DNA of 64,000 nt from Fischerella sp. PCC 9431 (GTDB lineage Bacteria > Cyanobacteriota > Cyanobacteriia > Cyanobacteriales > Nostocaceae), in contig NZ_KE650771.1 in NCBI RefSeq assembly GCF_000447295.1, forward strand, positions 3,359,964-3,423,963. The letters run 5' to 3'. This document shows positions 1-9,947 of this stretch, in pieces (within the stretch, counting starts at the first letter, position 1; each line of letters begins with the position of its first letter). Below the pieces are notes generated by a model that worked only from the letters and a program-made list of their open reading frames with translations, was not told where the DNA came from and ran no database searches. Both the position numbers and the translations under genes were made by a program.

Positions 1-1116
1 AGTGGGGGTAGCATAAATATTAATGCCAAAAACTTTACTGCTAGTGGTGGGGGACAAGTGCTGACAACTGCTCATGGTAGTGGTGCTGCTGGAGATATTA
101 CCCTTAAGGTTGCTGATAATTTAACTATTAGTGGTAGTGACCCCAACTTTAATCAACGAATTGAACAAGCTCAAAAATTTGGTGATCCAACAGATATCGT
201 TACGAACGAAGGCGCACAAAGTGGTATCTTTGCGAACACAACTGAAGGTTCCACAGGCAAGGGTGGTAGTATTTTCATTGACCCCAAACAAGTCACTATC
301 AAAGATGGTGGGACTATTTCAGCAACCAGTTCGGGTACGGGAGAGGCAGGTAATATAGACATCAAAGCTGGTAATCTCACTCTAGACAAGGGAACAATTA
401 TTGCTGAAAGCGGCAGTGCTACAGGTGGTAACATTACACTAGATATTAAAGATGTATTGTTATTACGTCGTAACAGTCTAATATCTGCTACAGCAGGGAG
501 AAATCAGGGTGCTGGTAATGGCGGTAATATCAATATTAATACTGGTTTAATCGTAGCTTTACCCAGAGAAAATAGTGATATCAGAGCCGATGCATTCGAG
601 GGTAGGGGAGGTAATATTAATATCCAAGCTGACGCGATTTTTGGTATTCAACCGCGTAAGTTCTCTACACCCCTCAGCGATATTACCGCCAGTTCGGAAT
701 CCGGTGTTTCCGGCGATGTTAATCTCAACACCTTAGATATTGACCCAACTCAGGGATTAAGTGAATTACCAGAAAATACTACAGACCCTAGTAGCCAAAT
801 CGCTCAAAATCCCTGCCAAAAAGGTTCTGGTAGTGCATTTATTGTTACTGGACGTGGTGGTATCCCATCTGGTCCTAACGACGGCTTCAACAGTGACAAT
901 GTGCGCGTTGATTTGCTACAGCCTGTAACCAGTAACGACAATCAAAATGTAACCAATAATCCAGTAAAAATTCAAACTGCAACTAAGGAAATTATCCCGG
1001 CTCAAGGATGGGTATTCAACGAAAAGGGCGAAGTGGTTCTCACAGCTTATGATCCTACAACCTCTGGGTCTCAACGCAGTAGTAAAACACCTGCGTCTTG
1101 TCCTGCACCATTTTAA
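1..1116 (+). CDS. Filamentous haemagglutinin-like (two-partner secretion) exoprotein, C-terminal part
   Basis: The reading frame is open from base 1, so the gene starts upstream of the window. About 371 residues are visible. They consist of Gly/Asn-rich beta-helix repeats (GGNINI, GNIDIK, GGNITL type), which is the pattern of the large secreted haemagglutination-activity-domain proteins common in filamentous cyanobacteria. The last ~100 residues lose the repeat and carry two cysteines (NPCQKG and PASCPAP near the end), as in the conserved tail of these proteins. A surface or secreted role in adhesion is inferred from the family. The outer-membrane TpsB partner is not in the window. The stop is followed at once by a heptamer repeat, and a CHAT-domain protein lies downstream on the same strand. 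Confidence 0.8.
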   Translation, partial: SGGSININAKNFTASGGGQVLTTAHGSGAAGDITLKVADNLTISGSDPNFNQRIEQAQKFGDPTDIVTNEGAQSGIFANTTEGSTGKGGSIFIDPKQVTIKDGGTISATSSGTGEAGNIDIKAGNLTLDKGTIIAESGSATGGNITLDIKDVLLLRRNSLISATAGRNQGAGNGGNININTGLIVALPRENSDIRADAFEGRGGNINIQADAIFGIQPRKFSTPLSDITASSESGVSGDVNLNTLDIDPTQGLSELPENTTDPSSQIAQNPCQKGSGSAFIVTGRGGIPSGPNDGFNSDNVRVDLLQPVTSNDNQNVTNNPVKIQTATKEIIPAQGWVFNEKGEVVLTAYDPTTSGSQRSSKTPASCPAPF

Positions 1117-1149
1117 ATCAGTTATCAGTTATCAGTTATCAGTTATCAA
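1117..1149. repeat. Heptanucleotide tandem repeat (ATCAGTT)n
   Basis: Four to five tandem copies of the heptamer ATCAGTT directly follow the stop codon. The related strings TGTTAACTGTTAACTG lie just after. This is a short tandemly repeated (STRR-like) sequence of the kind typical of Nostocales spacers. Confidence 0.8.
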
Positions 1150-1238
1150 TTTCTATTACTTACTGTTAACTGTTAACTGATTTCTACTTATTATATTAAC
1201 CACCACCAAACAATAAATAACACTATTGGGAATATCAG

Positions 1239-4103
1239 ATGAAACCAAACGGAAAGATGTTTAATCGTAATTTAACTGGTCAGATTAAAAGAATTTATCA
1301 TAAGCGATCGCTGTTTCTGGCAATTTTACTGTTTATCTTTGCATCTACCGCACCGCCTGTAATTGCTAAGGTTTCGCAAGCAAACCAAATTGTGCAAACT
1401 CAATCAAATACACAACAGCTAGTTAACCAAGCAATCCAGTTATACCGTTCTGGTCAGTTCCAAGAAGCAGCTGCTGTCTGGGAAAAAGCAGTGTCTACAT
1501 TTTCTGCACAAAAAGATAATTTAAATCAAGCAATGGCTTTGAGCAATCTCTCATTGACTTATCAACAACTCGGACAGTGGGAAAAAGCCATCAAAGCTAG
1601 TCAAGACAGTTTAGCAGAACTACGAACACAGCCCCAAAGTCAAGACAAACAGAAAATTTTGGCGCAAGCTTTAGATATTCAAGGCTATTTACAAAGAGAT
1701 ATCGGACAATCTGCACAAAGCCTTGAAAGTTGGCAAGAAGCAGCGAAAATTTATAGTCAAATCAAAGAACCTGCAAAATTAGCACAAAACAAAATTAACC
1801 AAACTCAAGTTATGCAAGATTTGGGTCTTTTTCCCCGTGCTTGCAAAACTTTATTAGAAGTGTTAAATCCAGAAATTGGACTCAACAATTGTCAAGATTT
1901 TAATCAATTATCGTCAAAAGGCTTAACCGAAAAAATTCAAAAAGTTACAACTAAATCTTCTTCTGAAACTACAATGATAGCTTTGAGAAGCTTAGGTGAA
2001 CTATTACGTTTTATTGGTCAACCAGAACAGTCTAAAATTGTTTTAGAACGTAGTTTAAACATAGCGGAGAAATTAAACTCTCCTCAAGAGCAAGCAGCCA
2101 CTTATCTAAGTATTGGGAACACAACCAAAACCTTAGCTGAAAATGAAAGAGTACGCCGTGTAAGAGAAGATTACTATCAAGAATCTATCAACGCTTATAC
2201 CCAAGCAGCAAAGCTGACTACATCACCAGCTACACGACAAAAAGCACAACTAAATCAACTCAGCCTTTTATTAAAACAGGCGAAATCTGATCCAGAAAAA
2301 TATAAAGAGGCTAAAGCTTTTTGGTTATCTCTAAATCCTCAAGATGTTCAATTTTCCCCTAGTCGCACAGGAATTTATGAGCAAATTAACTATGCTCAAA
2401 GTTTAGCAGAACTCATTCAAAGCGAAGAACCCCAGCAAAAGCAAGATTCACAACTGCCAAGTTTTGACCAAATCGATCAAATTTTGGTGCAAGCAGCTAC
2501 CCAAGCTAAAAAATTGGGAGATAAACCAGCGCAAGCTTATGCAATCGGAAATCGCGGTGCGCTGTATGAACAAAGAGGTAGTCAAGAAGATTTATCTCAA
2601 GCAGAAAATTTCACTAGACAGGCTTTGAGTACAGTTTCGAGCCTGGACTCGCCGCATATATCCTATCAATATTTCTGGCAATTAGGCAGGATACAAAGAA
2701 ATCAAGGAAATCTACAAAATGCGATCGCAGCTTCAACTAAAGCTTATGAAGCTCTACAATCATTACGGAGTGATTTAGTCGCAGTTAATCCAGAAGTACA
2801 GTTTTCTTTTCGAGCTAGTGTCGAACCTGTTTATCGCCAACTAGTCGAACTAGAATTAGAATATGCTCAATCCTTGAAAAAAGCTGGGAAACAGGAAGAA
2901 AGACAGAAACGATTAGCTCAAGCCAGAAATGTATTAGAATCTCTACAATTGGCTGAACTTAATAACTTTTTCCGTGAAGCCTGTGTAGAAGCAAGTCGTA
3001 CACAAATCGATGAAGTAGACCCTAGCGCCGCAGTAATTTATCCGATTGTTTTGTCAAATAAAGAACGACCAGATGTGGAAAGCTTGGAAGTTATTCTCAG
3101 CATAGCAAATCCATCTGCAAGCAATAAAGCTCAAAGCAAACAATCTCCAACTGAGCGAATTCTACGTCTTTACAGTACCGAAATTCCCAAAGAAGAATTA
3201 GAAGAAACTGTAGAACAAATACAAGCTTTTCTCAAAAACCCTGATACTAAGCTTGAACAATCTTTGCCTTCATACCAAAAAGTATACAATTGGCTGCTGA
3301 AACCTCTCGAACAAGACTTAAAAGACAAAAATATTAAAACCTTAGTGTTTGTTTTGGACGAGAAATTAAGAAATATTCCCATGTCTATACTGCATGATGG
3401 CAAACAATATCTGTTAGAAAAATATGCGATCGCCTTAACTCCTGGTTTGCAGCTAATTAATCCCAAACCACTAGCAGATATAAATATCAAAGCTATCACA
3501 GCAGGAATAAGCAAAGCCCGTGGAGATTTTAAAGCATTACCTCAAGTCCAATCAGAACTACAACAAATTGAAGCATTAGGAATTGCACCTAAACCACTCC
3601 TGAACGAAAAATTTACGATCAAAGAAATTCAAAATCAAATTCTCAATTCAGATGTTTCAATTGTTCATTTAGCAACTCATGCTCAATTTAGTTCGATCGC
3701 TGACGAGACTTTTATCTTATTTTGGGATCAACCCTTGAATGTTAAACAGTTAGGTAATCTGCTACGAAACAACGCCCTCATTTCCCGTACTCCGATAGAA
3801 TTATTAGTCCTTAGTGCTTGTGAAACAGCGACCGGTGATCAACGTGCTGCTTTAGGACTCGCGGGAGTAGCAGTACGATCTGGTGCGCGCAGTACAATGG
3901 CAAGCTTATGGTCAGTGGAAGATAAAAGCACAGCTAAACTCATGGGTGAGTTGTATAGTCAGTTAGAACAAGCCAAGCAGACTAAAATCAACAAAGCGCA
4001 AGCACTCCAAAAAGCACAACTTACTCTTCTTAGGGACAATAACAAGCAATACAACAACCCCCACTTTTGGGCGCCGTTTGTCGTTGTAGGTAACTGGCAG
4101 TAA
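1239..4103 (+). CDS. TPR and CHAT (caspase-like) domain protein
   Basis: 954 aa. The N-terminus has a basic segment followed by a hydrophobic stretch (SLFLAILLFIFASTAPP, about residues 25-41), so it is probably exported or membrane anchored. Residues ~50-560 are helical and TPR-like (for example SGQFQEAAAVWEKA and NQAMALSNLSLTYQQLGQWEKAI). The C-terminal ~300 residues are a CHAT domain with the expected catalytic pair: His in HLATHA (H810/H814) and Cys in LSACETATGD (C861). CHAT proteins are caspase/separase-like cysteine peptidases. Cyanobacteria carry many TPR-CHAT proteins next to haemagglutinin-type exoproteins, as here, but their substrates are mostly unknown. It is convergent with the AAA-WD40 gene. 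No convincing ribosome-binding site decides the start. Peptidase activity is inferred from the dyad only. Confidence 0.85.
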   Translation: MKPNGKMFNRNLTGQIKRIYHKRSLFLAILLFIFASTAPPVIAKVSQANQIVQTQSNTQQLVNQAIQLYRSGQFQEAAAVWEKAVSTFSAQKDNLNQAMALSNLSLTYQQLGQWEKAIKASQDSLAELRTQPQSQDKQKILAQALDIQGYLQRDIGQSAQSLESWQEAAKIYSQIKEPAKLAQNKINQTQVMQDLGLFPRACKTLLEVLNPEIGLNNCQDFNQLSSKGLTEKIQKVTTKSSSETTMIALRSLGELLRFIGQPEQSKIVLERSLNIAEKLNSPQEQAATYLSIGNTTKTLAENERVRRVREDYYQESINAYTQAAKLTTSPATRQKAQLNQLSLLLKQAKSDPEKYKEAKAFWLSLNPQDVQFSPSRTGIYEQINYAQSLAELIQSEEPQQKQDSQLPSFDQIDQILVQAATQAKKLGDKPAQAYAIGNRGALYEQRGSQEDLSQAENFTRQALSTVSSLDSPHISYQYFWQLGRIQRNQGNLQNAIAASTKAYEALQSLRSDLVAVNPEVQFSFRASVEPVYRQLVELELEYAQSLKKAGKQEERQKRLAQARNVLESLQLAELNNFFREACVEASRTQIDEVDPSAAVIYPIVLSNKERPDVESLEVILSIANPSASNKAQSKQSPTERILRLYSTEIPKEELEETVEQIQAFLKNPDTKLEQSLPSYQKVYNWLLKPLEQDLKDKNIKTLVFVLDEKLRNIPMSILHDGKQYLLEKYAIALTPGLQLINPKPLADINIKAITAGISKARGDFKALPQVQSELQQIEALGIAPKPLLNEKFTIKEIQNQILNSDVSIVHLATHAQFSSIADETFILFWDQPLNVKQLGNLLRNNALISRTPIELLVLSACETATGDQRAALGLAGVAVRSGARSTMASLWSVEDKSTAKLMGELYSQLEQAKQTKINKAQALQKAQLTLLRDNNKQYNNPHFWAPFVVVGNWQ

Positions 4104-4130
4104 ACTAATTTGGTTAGCTGATTCCAAGCT

Positions 4131-4395
4131 TGTAGTGAGGACTTTAGTCCTCTACTCCTGGGGACCATCCCAAATGTTCAAAAATCCCGCCTGCGATTGA
4201 AATCGCAGTCTCATAGCTAAAGTCTGCTGAAGCAGACTGTTGATTTTATGAAGTCGTCTGAAGACGATTTGTGCTAATAGCAAAGGGTTTAAACCCTTTG
4301 CTTTGTTATTAACCTGAGAATTTCTTCTCATACTTATACCGATTTAAAAAATGTTTGCGACACATTCAGAATATGAGACGCGATAAATCGCGTCT
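4131..4395. repeat. Cluster of six intergenic hairpins (element A)
   Basis: This fills the spacer between two convergent genes. Six near-perfect inverted repeats follow one another: 4137-4152 (GAGGAC/GTCCTC arms), 4191-4208 (CTGCGATT/AATCGCAG), 4221-4238 (AGTCTGCT/AGCAGACT), 4252-4269 (AGTCGTCT/AGACGATT), 4280-4301 (GCAAAGGGTTT/AAACCCTTTGC) and 4376-4395 (AGACGCGAT/ATCGCGTCT). None is followed by a clear T-tract, so they look like dispersed palindromic repeats rather than ordinary terminators, although transcripts from both sides would fold here. The two AGTC hairpins recur with different stem sequences in the element at 9153-9306. Confidence 0.75.
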
Positions 4396-4436
4396 GCTAC
4401 AAGATTCATCTGTCGCATTCTTTTTTCAAATTGGTA

Positions 4437-7400
4437 TTACTCAACTTGTAATTTTTGCAACTCCTCCGGGGTCAACGGATTCTTACCTGCACTTAAATCT
4501 TTCACCCAACTTTGGCGTTTTGCTTTCGCGCCAGGATTATCAATCCATTGGATATATACTTGAAAATCTGCGATCGCACCTTTGGAATCACCAGTTAAAG
4601 CTCTTGCTAAACCACGGCTATCACGGATATTAGCATCATCAGGTAGAAGAGACACGGCTTTTTCACAAGCAAACATCACATCTTTGGCGTAACCACGCAA
4701 GCTACCTTCCCAACAGAGATTATTCCAAGCAGTAGCTAAGGTTTGTGTAGATGGTTGCAAATTTTCAATTTCTGTGTATGTCGCCACAGCTTTTGTCAAA
4801 TCACCCTGTTTTAAATAATTTTCAGCTTTGGGAATTAAATTTTGTTTATTAATTACACCTTCTGCTGCTAGCTGTTTAGCAACGAATTCGGCGTTATCTT
4901 GTATCCCATCAATATATGGATTCAAATCAAGTTTAGAATCAAGTTTCTGCGCTTGCTTAAATTTTTGCAACGTACCAGAAAAATCACCTTGTATTGCTAG
5001 TTCAATACCTTGAGTCACAAAAGCTGGTGCTGCTTTCACTTCGGGATTAATCTCTAACTTAGAGTCCCATTTTTTGGCTTTTTTAAACTTAGCCACAGCT
5101 TCTTGATATTTACCTTCTTGGACTAAATTTTCCCCTTGGTTAATTAAAGCTGGTGCTGCTGCTAAAAACAAAGATTGATTTTGGCAAACTTTGAGCTTTT
5201 CTAAAGTCTCTGGATGGGAAATTAAATATGGTTGTAATGTAGTGCAACCCCGCGAGAGGACATCATCTATATTTAAACGCCAAAGTTTAACTGTTTCATC
5301 AGCACTTCCAGAAGCGAGGAGTTTACCATCACTACTAAATGCAAGGGTAGTGACAGCAGAAGTATGTCCTGTGAGGGTGCGAATTTCTTTACCTGTGGCG
5401 ACGTTCCAAAGTTTAATTGTATTGTCATTGCTACCAGAAGCTACAACTTTGCCATCTGGACTAAACACTACACTTTTGACAACATCGCTATGTCCAGTGA
5501 AAGTTTTCATCACTTTTTCATTAGCGATATCCCAAAGTTTAATTGTCTTGTCATCACTTCCAGCAACAAGAATTTTACCATCGGGACTAAATGCAATGCT
5601 GGTAACTGAACTTCCATAGGTGAGGGTTTTGATCACTTTACCAGTGCTGACATCCCAGAGTTTGATGGTTTTGTCAGAACTTCCACTGATCAGGGTTTTC
5701 CCATCTGGACTAAATTTGATAGTTGCGATCGCACCACTATGATCAGATAAAGTTAAAATTTCTTTGCGAGTAGCAATATCCCAGAGTTTAATCTTACTGT
5801 CATAGCCTCCAGAAGCAAGTATTTTGCCATCCGGGCTAAATCCAATACTAGTAATATAAAAATCATCCGCACTAAAAGTTGCGATCGCTTTTGCGGTAAT
5901 CACATCCCAAAGTTTAATCGTTTTGTCACCACTACCAGAAGCAAGTGTTTTACCATCTGGACTAAATGCAACACTTGTAATTTCAGCGCTATGTTCTACA
6001 AGGCTATTAATTGTTTTACCAGTATTAGCGTCCCAGAGTTTGATTTTTTTGTCAGCACTACCAGAAGCAAGGATTTTACCATCAGGGCTAAATCCGATGG
6101 TATTGATCCGAGATTCATCCCCATTTAAAGTTTTAATATCTTGATGATTGCTAAAGTCCCAAAGTTTAATTTTGTTATCCTCGCCAGTAGAAGCAATCAT
6201 CTTACCATCGGGGCTATATGCGACATTTTTGACACTACCCTCATGTCCATCTATGGTGGAGGTGGCTTTACCAGTGGTGATATCCCAAAGTTTGATTTTT
6301 CTGTCACCACTACCAGAAACAATCATATTGCCATCTGGGCTAAATGCCACGCTAGTAATTACACTATTGTTTCCTGTTAAGGTTTTGGCTTTACCAGTTG
6401 TGACATCCCAAAGTTTAATTGTCTTGTCATAACTACCGGAAACAATCGTATTGCCATCGGGACTAAATGCTACGCTATCAACTGTATCGACATGTCCAGT
6501 TAAAGTTTTGCTCGCTTTACCAGTTGTGACATCCCAAAGTTTGATTGTATTATCAGAACTAGCAGAAGCAAGTATTTTGCCATCGGGGCTGAATACAATA
6601 CTATTAACTGAATCTGTGTGTTCGGAGAGATTTTTAATGACTTTACCAGTGGTGATGTCCCAAAGTTGGATTACGTTGTTATAACTACGGGAAGCAAGTA
6701 TTTTGCCATCAGGACTAAATATTATTTCATAAATCGAATTAGTTTGACTGGATAGGGTTTTGATCACTTTACCAGTAGTGACATCCCAAAGTTTGATTGT
6801 TTTGTCAAAACCGCCAGCAGCAATTGGTTTACCATAACCGCCAGCAGCAATGATTTTGCCATCAGGGCTAAATGCTACGCTTTTGATACCTTCATTCCCA
6901 GTCAATGTTTTAATTACTTGACCCGTGGTAATATCCCAAAGTTTGATTGTATTATCACTGCCAGAGGCTATTGTTTTGCCATCAGGGCTAAATACGACAT
7001 TTAGAGGACGGCTAGAATCTCCAAAAGCATTTTTTTGTTGAATCTGCACTAAAATATCTTGCAGGTTGAGGATAGGACTAAAAGCAGGATAATCAACAAT
7101 AGAATGCTTTTGGTTAACCAAACTTTTGAGGCTTTGTCCTGCTTCCATCGCCATTAATAAACCATCGATTTGATTCCATTGAAATCTTTCGATGGCGTTG
7201 TTACCAAGTCGTTCAGCTTCGATCGCAGTAAAAGCCCTTTGTCTAGCTTGTTCTGTTAATGTTGCTACTAGCACAGCGCCTAACAGCGACACTCCTAAAA
7301 TACTAGCGCCAATGTAAGTTTGTCGCTTGGCTTTTTGTTGTGCTGACTCTAAAATCTGCTTCGCTTGCTTTTCTGCTGCTAAAGCAGTTTGCATTTTGCG

Positions 7401-8771
7401 CTTATCTAATTCTTGGCTAGCAGCCAAATATTGATAATCCAAATCACTTAAACTTTTACCAGTTGCCCAAGCTTGAGCATCCTGTAATGCTTGTCCCCGC
7501 AATAACCAAGATTCATCTTGATGATTACTAATCCAAGATTGTAACGTTTCTGCATAAGGTCGTAAATCTGCTAATGCCTTCGCTACCCAATTTTGATTAA
7601 AAACAGCTTCGTAAATGCGGTTGTATACTTTTAACTTGCCGTCCTGTTCAACTACTAAGCCTGTCAGCCGTAATTCCATTTGTTCCTGGCTGTTGTCACA
7701 GGTTAATTCCCCGTACTGTAATATCTGCTGGTATAATCCTAAAAATCTACACGCTTTTTGATGATTTTTGAGGATGCGATCGCGAATTGTCCGCAAATGT
7801 TCTGGTTCATCGCGAAATTCCCAATTTTCCAGAATTCGATATTTGACAATTGCTTCTATCCGATTTTTTCTAATACTTTCATCGGGGAGAATATCTCCTC
7901 CGAACTCTCTCCCATCAATAAAGTTAAAAAATTCGCCTGCTTCTCTCGTAGGGGAAGGGGTAGGGAGATGTGGTTTATTTTCTTCCAACTCCCGCAAGAT
8001 AATTTCACATAACTTCTGCGTCAAAAATGGTTGTCCACCAGTCCAAGCCAAAATTTCACCCATCACAGCTTGGGGGTTAGTAACTTTTCCTACTAATCCT
8101 TGCGTCAGTGAATCAACTTCCTCTAACTTAAATCCTTGTAATGCGATCGCCCTACCAATATTAAACGGTGTGCGCTTTTTATCTGCAATCAAACCACTGG
8201 GGGTCGCCACACCGATTAATACAAAATTCAGACGATTATATACTGGTTGATCTGCACGCTGATTGTAACAATTACGAATCACCGCAAAAAAATCTTCAAT
8301 CGGAAAATTCAAACTGAGAACACTATCAATCTCATCAATAAAAATAACTATCTGTTCTGTAATTTTGACTAATAAAACATCTTCAATAAACTTACTAAAT
8401 CGTTGCACTGGCGAAAGCAAATGATGCTCATTCCACCAGGTTTCTAAATCAAAATTGTCATAAAAATTAAAACTACCGATCAAGCTATCAATTACCCCTG
8501 CATACCATTGTTCTGGGGTAATCTCCCAAGTTCCAATTGCAGTAATATCCACAGCAGCACAAGCAATTCCTTCTTTTTGCAACCTCTGCATTGTTCTCAC
8601 CCGCAGACTCGATTTACCCATCTGTCGCGAATTGAGAACATAACAAAATTCTCCCCCTTTCAGCGCTGCGTACAAATCTTGGTCTGCCTGCCGTGTCACA
8701 TAGGTGGGAGAATTAGGTGGTAGACTACCCCCGACTTGATATTGGTAGGTTAAGTATTGCTGTACTTTCAT
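4437..8771 (-). CDS. AAA-like ATPase with 14 WD40 repeats and TPR tail
   Basis: 1444 aa. The N-terminal ~350 residues are an AAA-like (AAA_35 type) NTPase with a Walker A variant (SRQMGKSSL) and Walker B ([10 protein letters not shown]). A hydrophobic segment ([17 protein letters not shown], about residue 490) separates it from 14 WD40 repeats, each ending in a KLWD-type motif ([10 protein letters not shown] and variants), enough for two seven-bladed propellers. A C-terminal region with TPR-like helices ([19 protein letters not shown]) follows. Such AAA/WD40 proteins are abundant in filamentous cyanobacteria and are generally considered STAND-like signalling scaffolds; the specific ligand and function are unknown. 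The repeats are very alike, so the coding DNA itself is repetitive between about 5260 and 7000. It is convergent with the CHAT gene. Confidence 0.88.
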   Translation of the reverse strand: MKVQQYLTYQYQVGGSLPPNSPTYVTRQADQDLYAALKGGEFCYVLNSRQMGKSSLRVRTMQRLQKEGIACAAVDITAIGTWEITPEQWYAGVIDSLIGSFNFYDNFDLETWWNEHHLLSPVQRFSKFIEDVLLVKITEQIVIFIDEIDSVLSLNFPIEDFFAVIRNCYNQRADQPVYNRLNFVLIGVATPSGLIADKKRTPFNIGRAIALQGFKLEEVDSLTQGLVGKVTNPQAVMGEILAWTGGQPFLTQKLCEIILRELEENKPHLPTPSPTREAGEFFNFIDGREFGGDILPDESIRKNRIEAIVKYRILENWEFRDEPEHLRTIRDRILKNHQKACRFLGLYQQILQYGELTCDNSQEQMELRLTGLVVEQDGKLKVYNRIYEAVFNQNWVAKALADLRPYAETLQSWISNHQDESWLLRGQALQDAQAWATGKSLSDLDYQYLAASQELDKRKMQTALAAEKQAKQILESAQQKAKRQTYIGASILGVSLLGAVLVATLTEQARQRAFTAIEAERLGNNAIERFQWNQIDGLLMAMEAGQSLKSLVNQKHSIVDYPAFSPILNLQDILVQIQQKNAFGDSSRPLNVVFSPDGKTIASGSDNTIKLWDITTGQVIKTLTGNEGIKSVAFSPDGKIIAAGGYGKPIAAGGFDKTIKLWDVTTGKVIKTLSSQTNSIYEIIFSPDGKILASRSYNNVIQLWDITTGKVIKNLSEHTDSVNSIVFSPDGKILASASSDNTIKLWDVTTGKASKTLTGHVDTVDSVAFSPDGNTIVSGSYDKTIKLWDVTTGKAKTLTGNNSVITSVAFSPDGNMIVSGSGDRKIKLWDITTGKATSTIDGHEGSVKNVAYSPDGKMIASTGEDNKIKLWDFSNHQDIKTLNGDESRINTIGFSPDGKILASGSADKKIKLWDANTGKTINSLVEHSAEITSVAFSPDGKTLASGSGDKTIKLWDVITAKAIATFSADDFYITSIGFSPDGKILASGGYDSKIKLWDIATRKEILTLSDHSGAIATIKFSPDGKTLISGSSDKTIKLWDVSTGKVIKTLTYGSSVTSIAFSPDGKILVAGSDDKTIKLWDIANEKVMKTFTGHSDVVKSVVFSPDGKVVASGSNDNTIKLWNVATGKEIRTLTGHTSAVTTLAFSSDGKLLASGSADETVKLWRLNIDDVLSRGCTTLQPYLISHPETLEKLKVCQNQSLFLAAAPALINQGENLVQEGKYQEAVAKFKKAKKWDSKLEINPEVKAAPAFVTQGIELAIQGDFSGTLQKFKQAQKLDSKLDLNPYIDGIQDNAEFVAKQLAAEGVINKQNLIPKAENYLKQGDLTKAVATYTEIENLQPSTQTLATAWNNLCWEGSLRGYAKDVMFACEKAVSLLPDDANIRDSRGLARALTGDSKGAIADFQVYIQWIDNPGAKAKRQSWVKDLSAGKNPLTPEELQKLQVE

Positions 8772-8874
8772 GGGTTCCAGTTGGAATTGCTGAGACTGGC
8801 CGGATTTAATAGTTATTAGTTATATCACTTGAATCACAATTCCTCCAGCATATGTCTGATAGCTTGATGAGTTC

Positions 8875-8934
8875 GGGGATTGGGGATTGGGGATTGGGGA
8901 TTGGGGATTGGGGATTGGGGATCGGGGATTGAGG
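8875..8934. repeat. STRR heptamer array (GGGGATT)n, complement of (CCCCAAT)n
   Basis: About eight tandem copies of GGGGATT, with one GATC variant near the end. On the other strand this is CCCCAAT, the classical short tandemly repeated sequence described in heterocystous cyanobacteria. It directly precedes the 21-bp array, as a similar stretch does before the second array at 20971. Confidence 0.85.
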
Positions 8935-8946
8935 GATAAGGGAAAA

Positions 8947-9127
8947 GGTTGGAATGAGAAATTTCTGGGTTGGAATGAGAAATTTCTGGGTTGGAATGAG
9001 AAATTTCCTGGTTGAAATGAGAAATTTCCTGGTTGAAATGAGAAAATTCCTGGTTGGAATGGGAAATTTCCTGGTTGGAACGAGAAATTTCGGGTTTGGA
9101 ACGAGAAATTTCTGGGTTGGAACCTAA
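8947..9127. repeat. 21-bp tandem array 1 (8 units)
   Basis: Eight units with an exact 21-base period (starts 8947, 8968, 8989, 9010, 9031, 9052, 9073, 9094) and a partial ninth at 9115 that breaks off into CCTAAA. Each unit starts GGTTGRAAYGAG (a few bases vary) and most carry the perfect 10-base palindrome AGAAATTTCT or a near copy. There is no spacer between units, so it is not a CRISPR. A second array of the same family lies at 20971-21237. Confidence 0.85.
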
Positions 9128-9152
9128 AATTTGTGGTGCGTTAGATCATATC

Positions 9153-9306
9153 TTGCATCAACCCCATGTCCCGCCAATAAATAAATTTATTGGCTAATAG
9201 CTAAAGTCAGATAAATCTGACTAGGACAGTGTTTGAGTCCATTTTAATGGACTTATGCTATTAGCCTCACCAATTAATTCTGAGGCGGGATATGGGGTTG
9301 ATGCAA
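9153..9306. repeat. Nested inverted-repeat element with internal hairpins (element B)
   Basis: The outer arms 9153-9175 and 9284-9306 are inverted copies of 23 bases matching at 22 positions. Inside are a 9-bp hairpin with AA loop (9174-9193), a perfect 10-bp inverted pair GGCTAATAGC/GCTATTAGCC (9192-9201 with 9257-9266), and within that pair two 8-bp hairpins, AGTCAGAT/ATCTGACT (9205-9222) and AGTCCATT/AATGGACT (9236-9253). The whole can fold as a branched structure. It contains no reading frame. It may be a MITE-like element or a structured RNA or DNA. Confidence 0.75.
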
Positions 9307-9321
9307 GTATCAGTTAGGCTA

Positions 9322-9892
9322 ATACCAATTTAATATGAAGACGCATACAAAGACCCCACCCGCGTTAACGCGCACCCTCCCCTTCGCAACTACGGTGTAT
9401 ACATAAATCGTCTGATCCCCCTAAATCCCCCTTTTTAGGTATCTCTAATATTTCGATTAATGATTGTTCATGGCGTTTGACAAAATCTCCTAAACCTCTG
9501 TAGCCAACACAACCGCTCATTGTTCCCATGATTACTACTAACAGCACCAGCGATAACGGATGCCTTTGTCCCTGTCGAGTACGAAAATCCCTAACTTTTT
9601 TAAGTTCTTCGATAAGGCTGGCTGCCATCACCACTCCTAGACGATTGTGTCATAGTTTTATTGGCGCTTGGGCACGGCGCAGCCGTGCCCTCGCTTCACT
9701 TTGCTACTCTAGTTTTGATTGAATCATTTTTCTTCTAAGAATGAAACAGCCCTGCCTTAAAAAAGGGGGGTTAGGGGGGATCAAAACGCTACTAGGCAAC
9801 TTTATAAGACTTGTGTGTACACCGTAGCTCCTTCGCAAGGGGAGGGTTGGGGAGGGGTAAAATTCGGGAGCAGCTTCACGAAGAATTGGTAT
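9322..9892. mobile_element. Decayed insertion-sequence region flanked by nested inverted repeats
   Basis: A 9-base inverted pair ATACCAATT (9322-9330) and AATTGGTAT (9884-9892) bounds the region. Inside, inverted copies of a longer motif occur on both sides: CCCTCCCCTTCGCAA, then CTACGGTGTA, then GATCCCCCTAA (left 9375-9440, inverted copy 9756-9858). The stretch between them contains a transposase fragment and, at 9670-9690, the palindrome GGGCACGGC/GCCGTGCCC. The right-hand side (9635-9947) holds no gene. It reads as an old insertion sequence overrun by dispersed repeats. Confidence 0.5.
9365..9634 (-). pseudogene. ISAs1-type transposase, N-terminal fragment
   Basis: The first ~65 codons (SLIEELKKVRDFRTRQGQRH, then a hydrophobic MGTMSGCVGYRGLGDF) match the N-terminal region that precedes the DDE domain in ISAs1/H-repeat-associated transposases. 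A full-length protein would be ~370 aa. Here the similarity stops at LEIPK, where the frame runs into a dispersed intergenic repeat (GGGGGATTTAGGGGGATC on this strand); the last ~23 codons are repeat sequence, not transposase. No DDE residues remain, so it is inactive. The family assignment is from memory of the N-terminal motif. Confidence 0.6.
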
Positions 9893-9947
9893 AAAGCACG
9901 AAAATTGCAACTAAGTTGCTCTTTCTTTGAGGTTTTCAACCTACACC

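Larger units (their letters stand above)
8772..9364. other. Gene-free spacer made of repeats
   Basis: About 590 bases upstream of the AAA-WD40 gene hold no credible gene. In order they contain: ~100 bases that must include the promoter of the minus-strand gene (no clear -35/-10 pair seen), a heptamer array, a 21-bp tandem array, and a nested inverted-repeat element. Each is listed separately. Confidence 0.7.
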
